In this document: piece by piece, positions 51,366 through 60,628 of the stretch
How positions within the stretch are numbered: position 1 is the first letter of the stretch
Layout: each line of letters opens with the position of its first letter
Origin: an uncultured Eubacteriales bacterium
GTDB taxonomy: Bacteria > Bacillota > Clostridia > Oscillospirales > CAG-272
Reading direction: 5' to 3'
Assembly (NCBI GenBank): GCA_958352145.1
Contig: CATWNM010000004.1
Location: forward strand, 1-64,000
DNA: 64,000 nt
The notes under the pieces: model-generated
Told to the model about the DNA's origin: nothing
Databases searched by the model: none
What the model saw: only the letters and a program-made list of their open reading frames with translations
Translations under genes and position numbers: made by a program

Positions 51366-52070
51366 GTGCACAGCGGGCACAGACAGAGACTCAAGGATCG
51401 GTATCTGCGCGAGGGCCTGAGCGGCTTTGAAAAGCACAATATGCTCGAGCTTTTGTTGTTTTATGCCATCCCGCAGAAGGATACCAATCCGATCGCGCAT
51501 GAATTGATCGCGCGCTTTGGTTCGCTGCGCGGCGTTTTTGAGGCGGAGCCGGACGATCTTTGCAGCGTCGTCGGCATCAGCATGCATACCGCGTTGCTCA
51601 TTAAGCTGATCCCCGATATCTATCGCGCCGCGCTCTGTGAAGAACCGCCGGGGCAGTGCTACGACAGCTTGAATAAGCTCGGCAAGATGCTGGTGCGGCG
51701 TTTTACCGGATTGAAAACCGAGACGATCCTTTTGGTTCTGCTCGATAATCGTTACCGGTTGATCGACGTCGTCCGGATCGGAGAGGGGTCTGTGAATCAG
51801 GTACGCGTGGACACGCGCGCGTTGATTGAAGTCGCACTGCGCAAAAATGCAGCAATGGCGGTTCTGTCGCATAATCATCCGAACGGCAGCCTGGTTCCGT
51901 CTCCCGACGATCTTACGACGACGGCGGTGGTGGCAGACGCCTTTCAAAAAATCCATGTGGAATTTTTGGAGCATCTTTTAATTGCGGGGGACAAGTTTGA
52001 GCCGCTTCTCTCCAAAATGGAAGGCGCTTTTTGGCAAAAGGGCAAAACGGCAGCCTTTTACGGCAAGTAG
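51366..52070 (+). CDS. radC: RadC family JAB-domain protein
   Basis: The 234-residue protein begins GHRQRLKDRYLREG, the usual clostridial RadC N-terminus, followed by a helix-hairpin-helix-like part, then a JAB/MPN metalloprotease-like domain with SHNHPNGSLVPSPDD (HxH...S..D zinc motif). RadC has long been linked to DNA repair, but its biochemical role is doubtful. I chose GTG 51366 because GGGGAGG lies close upstream and the protein then matches the family start; the frame opens at 51306 without ribosome site. Confidence 0.92.
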   Translation: MHSGHRQRLKDRYLREGLSGFEKHNMLELLLFYAIPQKDTNPIAHELIARFGSLRGVFEAEPDDLCSVVGISMHTALLIKLIPDIYRAALCEEPPGQCYDSLNKLGKMLVRRFTGLKTETILLVLLDNRYRLIDVVRIGEGSVNQVRVDTRALIEVALRKNAAMAVLSHNHPNGSLVPSPDDLTTTAVVADAFQKIHVEFLEHLLIAGDKFEPLLSKMEGAFWQKGKTAAFYGK

Positions 52071-52174
52071 CCGGTCGCGGCTTTTGTTCTGTGCCGTTTT
52101 CGCATTTGGATAGGATTTTGAAATGTGGCTTTAAACGTTTTGTTAGAAATTGAATGAAAAAGACGGGGTATACT

Positions 52175-52597
52175 ATGTCTCGAGTACTCGCAGTAGATTA
52201 TGGGGATGTGCGCACCGGGCTTGCGCTGTCTGATGAAAATCGGTTTCTTGCGAGCGGCATAGGCACGATATGCGAGGGCGGCATGCGCGCCACGGCGAAA
52301 CGCGTAGCGGCGGTTGCCGCCGAGCGCGGGGCTTCGGTGATCGTGATCGGACTGCCGAAAAATATGGATGGTTCCGAAGGGGCGAGCGCTAGTAAAATCC
52401 GCGCTTTTGCCGCGCTGCTTTCGGAGATGACCGATGCGCGGATCGAATTTTTGGACGAGCGGGTCACTACAATGGCCGCGCACCGGATTCTCAATCTTAC
52501 CGATACCCGGGGCGGCAAGCGGCGGCGCGTCGTGGACACGCTTTCCGCGGAAATTATTTTGCAAAATTATCTGGATATGCAAAAAAATTCAGTGTAA
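52175..52597 (+). CDS. ruvX: Putative Holliday junction resolvase RuvX/YqgF
   Basis: A 140-residue RNase H-fold protein: VLAVDYGDVRTGLALSD, VIGLPKNMDGSEG, EFLDERVTT, and a terminal D (VVDTLSAEIILQNYL) are the YqgF motifs and acidic active-site residues. The family is involved in 16S rRNA 5'-end processing and perhaps recombination. ATG 52175 gives the family start MSRVLAVDYG; an ATG at 52154 adds seven residues with no ribosome site. Confidence 0.92.
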   Translation: MSRVLAVDYGDVRTGLALSDENRFLASGIGTICEGGMRATAKRVAAVAAERGASVIVIGLPKNMDGSEGASASKIRAFAALLSEMTDARIEFLDERVTTMAAHRILNLTDTRGGKRRRVVDTLSAEIILQNYLDMQKNSV

Positions 52598-52674
52598 TTT
52601 TTGTGCTTTGTCATAAAATCTTCACATTTGCGGTTTATACTGTTAGCACAGTATGAAAAACGGAGGTTTTCATC

Positions 52675-53994
52675 ATGGCGGAATTTAAATTCAATTCGGA
52701 GAGCAGTTATTCGCAGATGCCGGATCGTTCGAGTAATGGTTCAATTCAGTTAGATTTTAAGGAAGATGTTCAGCCTGTTCAGCCCGTGCGGCCGGTGGAG
52801 CAGGGAGGCGTCCGGCCATCTCAGACGAGAAAAGGAAACGGGAAAGCTTTAAAAACGCTGCTGGTTGCAGTACTGTGCGTTTGTCTGTCGCTTGGGAGCG
52901 GCTTGTTCGGCGCTTATCTTGTGACCGACCGCGGCGGAGAGACGTCGCAGCCCGGCGGGACGGCGCCGGTTCAGACGCCCGTGTCCGGGGCGCTCGGCAC
53001 GGCGGTGATCGGAAATTCAGATTCGTCTGATTTGACCTCGGCGGCCAGCAAGGGAATTTATGCGTCGGTAGCGGCCAAGGTCAAGCCGACCGTTGTGGAG
53101 ATTACGACGGAGCAGGTCGTCAACGGTTCGTATTTCCAGCAGTATATTTCCAGCGGCGCGGGTAGCGGCGTGCTGATCAGCGCCGACGGCTATATTATCA
53201 CAAATAACCATGTTATCGAGGGCGCGACGAAAGTTATGGTTCGGCTGACTAGCGGTACCGAATATGAGGCGAAGGTGATCGGCAGCGACGCGCAGGGCGA
53301 TATTGCCGTCATCAAAATCGAAGAAAAAGACCTGCCTTATGCCGTCGTCGGCGACAGTTCGACGCTGGTTGTGGGCGAAGAGGTGCTGGCGATCGGCAAC
53401 CCGCTCGGCGCGCTTGGCGGCAGCGTGACCAACGGCATCATCAGCGCGCTGGATCGTGAAATTACGATTGACAGTCAGAAAATGCAGTTGTTGCAGACCA
53501 ATGCTGCAATCAATCCCGGTAACAGCGGCGGCGGACTTTTCAATATGAACGGCGAACTGATTGCAATAGTCAACGCCAAAAGCTCGGGTTCGGCGATCGA
53601 GGGGCTCGGCTTTGCCATTCCGATCAATTACGCTTATGACATCGCCAAAGAACTGATCGACAACGGGTATGTGACCGGCCGTCCCTCGCTCGGCATTTCC
53701 TATATTGAGATCGACGATTATATGGATTTGATGCGCTATCGGGTCAATTCCTATGGAATTTATGTGTATGACGGCGGGTCTACGGATCTGAAAAACGGCG
53801 ACCGCATGATTAAGCTCGGCGATTATGAAGTGACCAATTCGGCAACGCTCAAGAGCGCAATCCAAAGCTATAAAGTAGGCGATACCGTAACGATCACAGT
53901 GGTGCGCGGAGGCGTATATACCGACATATCCGTGACGCTGATCGAGGATGTACCGGCAAGCGACGGTATAGAACTTCAGACCGGAAACAACTGA
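52675..53994 (+). CDS. HtrA/DegP-like membrane-anchored serine protease
   Basis: A 439-residue envelope protease. Residues 1-60 are a cytosolic, Pro/Gln-rich tail, a single membrane helix spans about 59-82, and a trypsin-like domain follows with the triad H179 (TNNHVIEG), D209 (GDIAVIKI) and S284 (NPGNSGGG). One C-terminal PDZ-like domain (about 340-425, NGDRMIKLGDYEV) recognises substrates. HtrA proteases clear misfolded exported proteins. A two-component system follows after a terminator-like hairpin, as in Firmicutes where such systems control HtrA. Confidence 0.93.
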   Translation: MAEFKFNSESSYSQMPDRSSNGSIQLDFKEDVQPVQPVRPVEQGGVRPSQTRKGNGKALKTLLVAVLCVCLSLGSGLFGAYLVTDRGGETSQPGGTAPVQTPVSGALGTAVIGNSDSSDLTSAASKGIYASVAAKVKPTVVEITTEQVVNGSYFQQYISSGAGSGVLISADGYIITNNHVIEGATKVMVRLTSGTEYEAKVIGSDAQGDIAVIKIEEKDLPYAVVGDSSTLVVGEEVLAIGNPLGALGGSVTNGIISALDREITIDSQKMQLLQTNAAINPGNSGGGLFNMNGELIAIVNAKSSGSAIEGLGFAIPINYAYDIAKELIDNGYVTGRPSLGISYIEIDDYMDLMRYRVNSYGIYVYDGGSTDLKNGDRMIKLGDYEVTNSATLKSAIQSYKVGDTVTITVVRGGVYTDISVTLIEDVPASDGIELQTGNN

Positions 53995-53999
53995 GATGC

Positions 54000-54027
54000 A
54001 AATGCCCCTTTTCCAAAAGGGGCATTT
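54000..54027 (+). terminator. Terminator after htrA
   Basis: AAATGCCCCTTTT and AAAAGGGGCATTT arms (13 bp) around CC, then TGTC. It may attenuate rather than abolish read-through into the two-component genes. Confidence 0.7.
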
Positions 54028-54048
54028 TGTCAATACGGAGGTGGACAT

Positions 54049-54738
54049 ATGTATAAAATACTGGTGGTAGACGACGAGGAAAAAATCCGTGAACTGATCG
54101 GAAAATATGCAAAATTTGAGGGACACACCGTAGATTTTGCCTCCGACGGCATGGAAGCGGTCGAGAAATGCCGCGCGGTAAACTATGATTATGACGTCAT
54201 CGTCATGGATATCATGATGCCGAATCTCGACGGGTTTTCGGCCTGTCGCGAAATCCGCAAAAAATCGGACGTGCCGATTTTGATGCTCAGCGCACGGGGC
54301 GAGGAATACGATAAAATCAACGGTTTTGAACTTGGAATCGACGACTATGTCGTTAAACCGTTTTCCCCGAAAGAACTGATGCTGCGGATCGAGGCGATTC
54401 TGAAGCGCACCCAGAAAAACGAAACGCCGTCCGAGGCGGACGTATATAGATGCGGCGGTCTGGAGGTCAATTTTACCGCCCGCCGTGTGTATGTGGACGG
54501 CGCGGAGGTGAATCTCTCCCCTAAAGAGTATGATCTGTTGTTTTATATGATAAAAAACCGGGATATTGCGTTGACGCGGGAAAAATTGATCAATAAGGTA
54601 TGGGGCTATGACTTTTTCGGCGGCGACCGTACGCTGGATACGCATGTTAAGCTCCTGCGCAAGAGCCTTGGGCCATACAGCGGTTTTATCGTCACGCTGC
54701 GCGGTGTCGGATACCGCTACAGCGACGGTGAAAAATAA
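54049..54738 (+). CDS. OmpR/PhoB-type response regulator
   Basis: The 229-residue regulator has a receiver domain (ILVVDDEEKIRE; phospho-acceptor D54 in IVMDIMMP; K at VVKPF) and a C-terminal winged helix (LTREKLINKVWGYDFFGGDRTLDTHV...GVGYRY). It follows htrA and is 3 bp from its histidine kinase. It probably controls envelope-stress genes including htrA, by analogy to CssRS-type systems; target sites were not identified. Confidence 0.94.
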   Translation: MYKILVVDDEEKIRELIGKYAKFEGHTVDFASDGMEAVEKCRAVNYDYDVIVMDIMMPNLDGFSACREIRKKSDVPILMLSARGEEYDKINGFELGIDDYVVKPFSPKELMLRIEAILKRTQKNETPSEADVYRCGGLEVNFTARRVYVDGAEVNLSPKEYDLLFYMIKNRDIALTREKLINKVWGYDFFGGDRTLDTHVKLLRKSLGPYSGFIVTLRGVGYRYSDGEK

Positions 54739-54741
54739 ACG

Positions 54742-56196
54742 ATGCAGATGGTCAGGCATCCCCGCCGTGCGGCCAAAATGCGGGTTCGGCTGTTCGCGGC
54801 TTTTGTCGCGTTTGTGCTGATTGTGATTTTTCTGATATGGAGCTTCCAGATTTTTTTGCTGGATCAGTTTTATTACCAGGTGACGAAAAACCGGATGGAG
54901 ACAGCTTCCTACCAAATTGAGGCGGCCTATCGCGAAGACGCCGGAAATTTTGTCAAAAATATCTATAATATCAGCGTCAATAATGAATTCTGCATCAGCG
55001 TATTCGGCAGTGACGGCAAACTGATTACTTCCGCGGATGTGGGCGGAGGGTGCATTATCCATAATGTCGGCGACAATCTTTTAAATCAGCTTTATGCGGC
55101 TGCGCTGGAAAACGGCGGCTCTTATTTTCACCGCGCTTCTTTAGAAGGATTTCAGGACGGAGAAAGCAGCCGCACCTTGTTTTCGGGCAGCCGTTACAGC
55201 GTGCGCGACCGGCTTTTGTATGCTGCGGTGCGGCAGACCGGCACGGATCTATTGATTATGCTGTTCGACGGTCCGGTCACGCCGGTCAATATGATTAAAG
55301 GCGCGCTGGCGCTGCAGCTAATGTTCGTCACCGTGATTATGACCGTGCTTGCGGGCTGTATGGCCAATCTGTTGGCCAAGCGCCTGTCCCAGCCGATCGC
55401 TGAGGTGAACCGCGCCGCGAAAAAATTGACGGCAGGGGAGTACGACGTTCAGTTTTCGGGCGAGGGGTATCGGGAGATCCGCGAGCTTTCAGACACGCTG
55501 AACCGTGCGGCGCAGGATCTGCAGCGAACCGACCGTATGCAGAAGGAACTGATCGCCAATATTTCGCATGATCTGCGCACGCCGCTTACCTTGATTACCG
55601 GCTATTGCGAAATGATGCGTGATATCGAAGGGGAGAATACGCCGGAAAATATGCAGGTCGTTTTGGACGAGACTGCCCGTCTGTCCTCGCTGGTCAGCGA
55701 TCTGATTGATCTTTCCAAATATCAGAGCGGGGCGCAGAAATTGGAAATCGAGAGCGTGGACATGGATTTTCTGATCCTTGAAACCGTAGAGCGGTTCCGC
55801 AAGCTGCTGGCGGGCAAGGATTATACGTTCTTATACGAGAGCACCGGACCGAAATTTGCAAAGTGCGATAAGAAACGGATTTTACAGGTGATTTATAATC
55901 TGATCAACAATGCGGTCAATTATGCCGGCGAAGACAAAACTGTTGTGCTGCGGCTGTCCGACGCGCCGGGCGGCAAATGCCGCGTCGAGGTGAGCGACCA
56001 TGGAGAGGGCATCGCCAAAGAAGATCTGCCGTATATTTTCGATCGGTATTATAAGGTGGACAAGGTGCATAAGCGCGCGGTCACCGGTACGGGGCTCGGT
56101 CTTTCGATCGTCAAGAATATTTTGCAGGCGCACGGCGCGCAGTTTGGCGTACAGAGCGAAGTAGGAGAGGGCAGTACGTTTTACTTTGAAATTTGA
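54742..56196 (+). CDS. Sensor histidine kinase
   Basis: A 484-residue membrane kinase: helix 1 about 17-40, an extracytoplasmic sensor of about 145 residues, helix 2 about 186-208, HAMP, then the HisKA domain with the phospho-accepting H276 (NISHDLRTPLT). The ATPase follows, with NLINNAVNY, DHGEGI and GTGLGLSIV (N, G1 and G2 boxes). The signal sensed is unknown. The gene starts 3 bp after the regulator, so one operon. Confidence 0.94.
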   Translation: MQMVRHPRRAAKMRVRLFAAFVAFVLIVIFLIWSFQIFLLDQFYYQVTKNRMETASYQIEAAYREDAGNFVKNIYNISVNNEFCISVFGSDGKLITSADVGGGCIIHNVGDNLLNQLYAAALENGGSYFHRASLEGFQDGESSRTLFSGSRYSVRDRLLYAAVRQTGTDLLIMLFDGPVTPVNMIKGALALQLMFVTVIMTVLAGCMANLLAKRLSQPIAEVNRAAKKLTAGEYDVQFSGEGYREIRELSDTLNRAAQDLQRTDRMQKELIANISHDLRTPLTLITGYCEMMRDIEGENTPENMQVVLDETARLSSLVSDLIDLSKYQSGAQKLEIESVDMDFLILETVERFRKLLAGKDYTFLYESTGPKFAKCDKKRILQVIYNLINNAVNYAGEDKTVVLRLSDAPGGKCRVEVSDHGEGIAKEDLPYIFDRYYKVDKVHKRAVTGTGLGLSIVKNILQAHGAQFGVQSEVGEGSTFYFEI

Positions 56197-56262
56197 GAGA
56201 AACGCAGAAAAATTTTCTTCGTGCACGGGTATGGCGCTTTGCGGCGCATAAATTCCTGTATA

Positions 56263-56309
56263 ATCAAAAGCCGCATTTTCCGTCCTAGCCGGAAAATGCG
56301 GCTTTTGAT
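56263..56309. terminator. Terminator after the two-component system
   Basis: Twenty-base perfect arms (56263-56282, 56290-56309) with AAAA/TTTT blocks; it lies between convergent genes. Confidence 0.75.
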
Positions 56310-56318
56310 GTTGGGTTT

Positions 56319-56723
56319 TCATCTTTTTCGTTTGTGTTTGCGGCTTTGTTCTTTTGCGCCAAGCAGCGCGCCGCCTGCCGCAAGAAATGTGCCGAGACCG
56401 GCGAGTATCACTTCTTTGATAAAGCTGTCGCCGCCAAATGCGACGGATGCGGCGATGACCAGCAAAAGAACGGCGCCTGCGGCCATGATCCCGCACATGA
56501 ACTTTTGGTCGGGTGCGCTTTTCGCGCCGATAAACCCGCAAAACAGCATAGTTAGTCCGAAAGCAATTTCTCCGTAAAGGGACAAATTTGCGGTAGGATC
56601 TTCTCCGGCGTTTGCCACCGCGCAGAAGATGAGACAGAGTATGAGGGCAAACACCAGCGTGATCCCTACCGTTATTGCGGTCCGCACCGATAAGGGAAGT
56701 TTGCCCAACGACCGTTTTGACAT
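56319..56723 (-). CDS. TIGR04086-type small membrane protein
   Basis: A 134-residue protein with four membrane helices (about 18-40, 48-66, 73-92, 97-120) and a basic C-terminal tail. It resembles the TIGR04086 family found in Clostridia, often next to yajC, as here. Function unknown. ATG 56723 has GGAGG upstream. Confidence 0.75.
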   Translation of the reverse strand: MSKRSLGKLPLSVRTAITVGITLVFALILCLIFCAVANAGEDPTANLSLYGEIAFGLTMLFCGFIGAKSAPDQKFMCGIMAAGAVLLLVIAASVAFGGDSFIKEVILAGLGTFLAAGGALLGAKEQSRKHKRKR

Positions 56724-56862
56724 AGCAGCCTCCACTTTTTTTGATACAGCATATGCGGCGGCGACGGATAATAGAACGCGATGCGCCTCAAAATCTGGGC
56801 GAAAGCGGGGCGGCATTTGGATGCATTCCGCGTCGGATAGGCGCTTGTCCTTGTTTAGGGGA

Positions 56863-56892
56863 TAAAAAAGACGGCTGTCGCCGCCTTTTTTC
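56863..56892. terminator. Terminator between yajC and the TIGR04086-type gene
   Basis: AAAAAAG-A-CGGC and GCCG-C-CTTTTTT arms around TGTC, one mismatch, near the end of the minus-strand yajC transcript. Confidence 0.6.
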
Positions 56893-56957
56893 GTTTTTTA
56901 TTTTAATGTTCCGCACACATTCTTCGATCAGCCGAAGATGCTGCTTGGACGCTTTTT

Positions 56958-57326
56958 TTATGCGTTTGATTCTTCCGACGCCTTCTTTTTGTCGGCGGCG
57001 CTGACATCTACGCTGCGCACGGCGCTTTTGAGCAGGCGCATTTTTGTGCCGGCTTTGCTGGTTTCGATGGTAATGGTCTCATCCTTGATGGATACGATTT
57101 CTCCGATAATTCCGCCAATAGTTGTGATTTCGTCGCCTACCGAAAGAGAGTCCCGCATATTCTGCGCTTCTTTTTCCTGCTTTTTCTGCGGACGGATCAA
57201 AAGAAAATAAAAAATTGCGACCATGACGACCAGCATCAGAATCGTTGGCAGTGTGCTGGCCAGACCTCCGGTCCCGGTTGCTGCATCGGATGCCGCATCT
57301 GTGGCGTCCAGAAAGAATTTGAACAT
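56958..57326 (-). CDS. yajC: Preprotein translocase subunit YajC
   Basis: A 122-residue protein with one membrane helix (about 25-45, PTILMLVVMVAIFYFLLIRPQKKQ) and the conserved soluble part SLSVGDEITTIGGIIGEIVSI. YajC associates with SecDF-SecYEG in protein export. The Lys/Glu-rich tail is longer than minimal. GGAGG precedes the ATG. Confidence 0.94.
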   Translation of the reverse strand: MFKFFLDATDAASDAATGTGGLASTLPTILMLVVMVAIFYFLLIRPQKKQEKEAQNMRDSLSVGDEITTIGGIIGEIVSIKDETITIETSKAGTKMRLLKSAVRSVDVSAADKKKASEESNA

Positions 57327-57465
57327 TGAAAGCCTCCGTAATTTTATATTTCAGAAATTCTTTTTCATTATACTATAGGAATGTATGGATTTGCAAGTCT
57401 TTTTTCAAAATTCACCTGCAGCGCACAAAAATTACAAAAAAGGCTAAAAATTTCAGGGAAATGAC

Positions 57466-57494
57466 TTTACAAATTTTAGCGGACATGCTATAAT
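57466..57494 (+). promoter_or_regulatory. Promoter of the uracil permease leader
   Basis: TTTACA (57466-57471), 17 bp, TATAAT (57489-57494). Confidence 0.8.
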
Positions 57495-57508
57495 GACCAC
57501 AGTAAAAA

Positions 57509-57604
57509 ATCTTTAAGAGCGGTACGAGAGACCGGCAAGATTTATAGAGATGCGCCGCGCGCGTTTGCCGATCTTGCAGGTTTTTACGGGCAGGATTTTT
57601 TTTT
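57509..57604 (+). promoter_or_regulatory. PyrR-type attenuator
   Basis: TTTAAGAGCGGT-ACGAGAG-ACCG resembles the PyrR-binding anti-antiterminator loop. Antiterminator: GCAAGAT (57535-57541) with ATCTTGC (57571-57577). Terminator: ATCTTGC with GCAGGAT (57590-57596), then nine T. PyrR plus UMP would stabilise the first hairpin and cause termination when pyrimidines suffice. Confidence 0.75.
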
Positions 57605-57644
57605 GCCCGCGTCGCTGCTCGAGGAGAACTATGTGGAGGATTTT

Positions 57645-59081
57645 ATGAGCAACAGCAAAAACGCGATCCCCGAAACCGGCATTTATGACGCACGCAAGCT
57701 TGGTGTGCCGAAAATGCTTATTCTCGGCCTGCAGCACTTATTCGCCATGTTCGGCGCAACGGTTCTTGTGCCGCTTCTGACAGGCCTCAGCATTTCGTCC
57801 ACACTTCTCTTCGCCGGACTCGGAACCCTGTTTTTCCATCTGGTTACCGGCGGGAAAGTGCCTGCGTTTCTCGGTTCTTCTTTTGCGTTTCTCGGCGGCT
57901 ATGGCGCGATTACCGGTCTTGCGGACGAAACGATGTCTACGTCGCAGCTATTGCCGTATGCTTGCCTCGGTGTTGCCTGCGCAGGGCTTGTATATCTGAT
58001 TCTTGCGGCGCTGATTAAGTTCATCGGCGCAAATAAAGTGATGCGTTTTTTCCCGCCTGTCGTGACCGGTCCGATCATCATTGCAATTGGGCTTGGCCTT
58101 GCGGGTTCGGCGGTCAGCAACTGCCAGACAAACTGGCTGGTTGCGCTGATTGCGCTGGCGATTATCATTATTTTCAATGTATGGGGACGCGGTATGGCAA
58201 AGATCGTGCCGATCCTGCTTGGCGTTCTCGGTTCCTGTGCGTGTGCGGCGATTTTGGCTGCGTGCTTCGGCCAGACGGTCGAGGTGGACGGCGCACAATA
58301 TATAGCGATTGCCGGAAAGGAAAATCTTCTTCTGTTTTCATCGGCGGCGCTGGAGCAGTTGAAAAGCGCTGCGTGGATTGGTCTACCTTTCAAGTGGCAG
58401 GATACCGTTTTCTCAATTGATTGGTCAAATTCTTCTTTAATTATCAGTTCCATTGTGGCAATCGTTCCGATCTCTCTTGCGACGATGATGGAGCATATCG
58501 GCGATATTTCCGCGATTTCTTCGACCGTCGGCAAGAATTTCATTGCTGATCCTGGACTTCATCGCACGCTGCTCGGCGACGGTCTGGCAACGACCTTTGC
58601 CTCCCTGTTCGGCGCGCCTGCCAATACGACTTATGGCGAGAATACGGGCGTGCTTGCGCTTTCCAAGGTCTATGATCCGCGCGTCATTCGCATTGCGGCG
58701 GTGTTTGCGGCGGTGCTGTCATTCTGCCCGAAGTTTGCCGCCGTTGTGAATTTGATTCCCACGGCCGTTATCGGCGGCATATCCTTTGTGCTGTACGGCA
58801 TGATCTCGGCCATCGGCGTACGCAATGTCGTTGAGAATAAGGTAGATTTTACAAAGAGCCGCAATTTGATCGTGGCCGCCATCATTCTTGTATGCGCGCT
58901 TGGGCTGGGTTCGGTCAGCTTTACCGTTGGCGGCATTGCGATCACGCTGTCGGCGTTGGCGGTGGCTTCCATTGCGGGAATCGTCCTGAACGCCGTTCTC
59001 CCGGGCAAGGACTATGAGTTCGGCCGGGATGAGGGCGGCGCGCAGGCCGTGGATTTCCAGATCAACTCCTCAAAAAAATAA
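57645..59081 (+). CDS. Uracil/xanthine permease family transporter
   Basis: A 478-residue NCS2-family nucleobase:cation symporter with about 12-14 membrane helices. LQHLFAMFGATVLVPLLTG, FPPVVTGPIIIAIGL and the EHIGDISAISSTVGKNF plus ANTTYGENTG motifs give the nucleobase-binding Glu and the uracil-type signature. ATG 57645 has GGAGG 5 bp upstream. The PyrR-type leader supports uracil as substrate. A strong terminator follows. Confidence 0.93.
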   Translation: MSNSKNAIPETGIYDARKLGVPKMLILGLQHLFAMFGATVLVPLLTGLSISSTLLFAGLGTLFFHLVTGGKVPAFLGSSFAFLGGYGAITGLADETMSTSQLLPYACLGVACAGLVYLILAALIKFIGANKVMRFFPPVVTGPIIIAIGLGLAGSAVSNCQTNWLVALIALAIIIIFNVWGRGMAKIVPILLGVLGSCACAAILAACFGQTVEVDGAQYIAIAGKENLLLFSSAALEQLKSAAWIGLPFKWQDTVFSIDWSNSSLIISSIVAIVPISLATMMEHIGDISAISSTVGKNFIADPGLHRTLLGDGLATTFASLFGAPANTTYGENTGVLALSKVYDPRVIRIAAVFAAVLSFCPKFAAVVNLIPTAVIGGISFVLYGMISAIGVRNVVENKVDFTKSRNLIVAAIILVCALGLGSVSFTVGGIAITLSALAVASIAGIVLNAVLPGKDYEFGRDEGGAQAVDFQINSSKK

Positions 59082-59178
59082 ATTTGATTTTGAAAATACG
59101 AGCTTGTTGTATTCCCTTTGATTTTTCGACGGGCAAGTCTTGGTGCAAAAAAAAAAAAAAGCGGGCTTGTCCGGCCGG

Positions 59179-59226
59179 AATGCGCATACAGCGCGGGCTT
59201 TGCGCCGCGCTGTATGCGCATTTTTA
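59179..59226 (+). terminator. Terminator of the permease gene
   Basis: Eighteen-base perfect arms (59179-59196, 59205-59222) followed by TTTATT. The remaining gap to 59422 holds a run of 14 A near 59149 and no gene. Confidence 0.85.
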
Positions 59227-59422
59227 TTGGATTGCTTTGTTTCATATACTTTTTGGACGGGCTTCGCAGCGGTAAAAATTACCGGCGTATTTTTGTCGTT
59301 TTGCACACATTTTTGCGGTGATTTTTTACGGATGCGCAAGCGACGAGAGGTTGAAAAGATCTGGAAACTGTGCTATAATGAAACATGAAATGATTGAAAG
59401 AATATGAAAAGGTGCTGTAGGA

Positions 59423-60544
59423 ATGGCTGATATGAAATCTGCCGGGCGCGCTTCCTTTCCTGAGGAGCATCGGGGGCGTTCTAGACGTCCCGCTCCACAT
59501 GTACGGGAGCCGTTTCGCGCGTTTCCTAAAGTGGTCGGCATATTGCTGATCATTTTGTTTTTGTCTCTGATTGTGATGTTTTGTTTGTTTTCCGCGCTCA
59601 GTTATCGCCGTCATGCGCAGCAAGCGGAGGCTGATGCGCTCGTGGCCGAGATTGAAGCGCAGCGTCAGCTTTTGGCGTTGGCCGATGCGCAGGCGTCGGT
59701 TGTCTTGCCGGTCGAGGAACCGAAGATCGCGTATGCCGCGTATACGCCGGACAGCCGGCAGCTTGGCGGTGTGATTGACAGTGAATATGCTATTTTAATC
59801 GATCAGGAGAGCAACACGGTACTGGCTTCTCTGAATGGGGACAAGCGTATTTATCCCGCCTCCATGACAAAAGTGATGACGTTGATCGTTGCCGTGGAGC
59901 ATATGCCGGAGTTGAATGAACTCTATACGTTCAGTTATGAGATTATCAATCCGGTTGTGGAGGCAGGCGCTTCTGTCGCGGGTTTTTCTTCAGGAGAGAC
60001 TGTGACGCTTTTGGATCTTTTGTATGGCGCGGGGCTGCCGTCCGGCGCGGATGCGACTGCGGCCATAGCCGACTATGTGGCGGGCTCCGAAACGCTGTTT
60101 GCCGAGTTGATGAACGAAAAGGCCGGCGCGCTCGGCCTTAAAGATACGCATTTTGTGAACGCCAGCGGCCTGCATGATAATGACCATTATTCCACTCCGC
60201 ACGACATTGCTTTGATTTTTGAATATGCCATGCAAATTCCGCTGATCCGGGAGGTTTTGTCGACGTATCAATATACGACGACGCCGACCGAGCAGCATCC
60301 GGAGGGGCTCCTTTTGACCAGTACGCTTTTTAGCCGTGTGCGCGGGGACGAGCCCGGAAACGCCGTTATCGTAGCCGGCAAAACAGGATATACGCTGGAA
60401 GGAAAAAATTGCTTGGTCTCCATGGCGCAGACGCCTGACGGACGTTCGTATATATTGGTTACGGCGAGCGCTTCGGGCAAATATGCGCCGGTTTATGATG
60501 CGATCGACGTTTATCGCGACTATCTCCCGGACGCAGAGGGGTAA
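59423..60544 (+). CDS. D-alanyl-D-alanine carboxypeptidase-like (PBP5/DacF type)
   Basis: The 373-residue protein has an N-terminal membrane anchor (about 36-60), a short coiled coil, and a serine-type penicillin-binding domain. Motifs: S147xxK150 (PASMTK) with the nucleophile Ser, and AGKTGYT. The middle SxN motif reads S207-G208-A209 (LPSGADA) in place of SGN. Such enzymes trim the terminal D-Ala of peptidoglycan stem peptides outside the membrane. The usual C-terminal amphipathic anchor is absent, replaced by the N-terminal one. Whether the Ala substitution lowers activity is unknown. Confidence 0.9.
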   Translation: MADMKSAGRASFPEEHRGRSRRPAPHVREPFRAFPKVVGILLIILFLSLIVMFCLFSALSYRRHAQQAEADALVAEIEAQRQLLALADAQASVVLPVEEPKIAYAAYTPDSRQLGGVIDSEYAILIDQESNTVLASLNGDKRIYPASMTKVMTLIVAVEHMPELNELYTFSYEIINPVVEAGASVAGFSSGETVTLLDLLYGAGLPSGADATAAIADYVAGSETLFAELMNEKAGALGLKDTHFVNASGLHDNDHYSTPHDIALIFEYAMQIPLIREVLSTYQYTTTPTEQHPEGLLLTSTLFSRVRGDEPGNAVIVAGKTGYTLEGKNCLVSMAQTPDGRSYILVTASASGKYAPVYDAIDVYRDYLPDAEG

Positions 60545-60576
60545 AAAACGACTGAAAAAAGTGGCTGATTTTGATA

Positions 60577-60628
60577 TTGTTACGAGCCTTATCTTATTGT
60601 ATACTTATAATAGGATAAGGCTCGTAAC
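60577..60628. promoter_or_regulatory. Promoter embedded in a 15-bp inverted repeat
   Basis: TTGTTA (60577-60582), 17 bp, TATACT (60600-60605). Arms 60579-60593 and 60614-60628 are exact complements and span the -35, spacer and start region, ending just before GGAGG. It could be a large operator or an RNA hairpin forming next to the ribosome site. Confidence 0.65.

Noticed and set aside
54742..56196. Assigning the two-component system as CssRS or WalKR
   Set aside because: The sensor domain is not diagnostic and regulator target sites were not identified, so no gene symbols are given.
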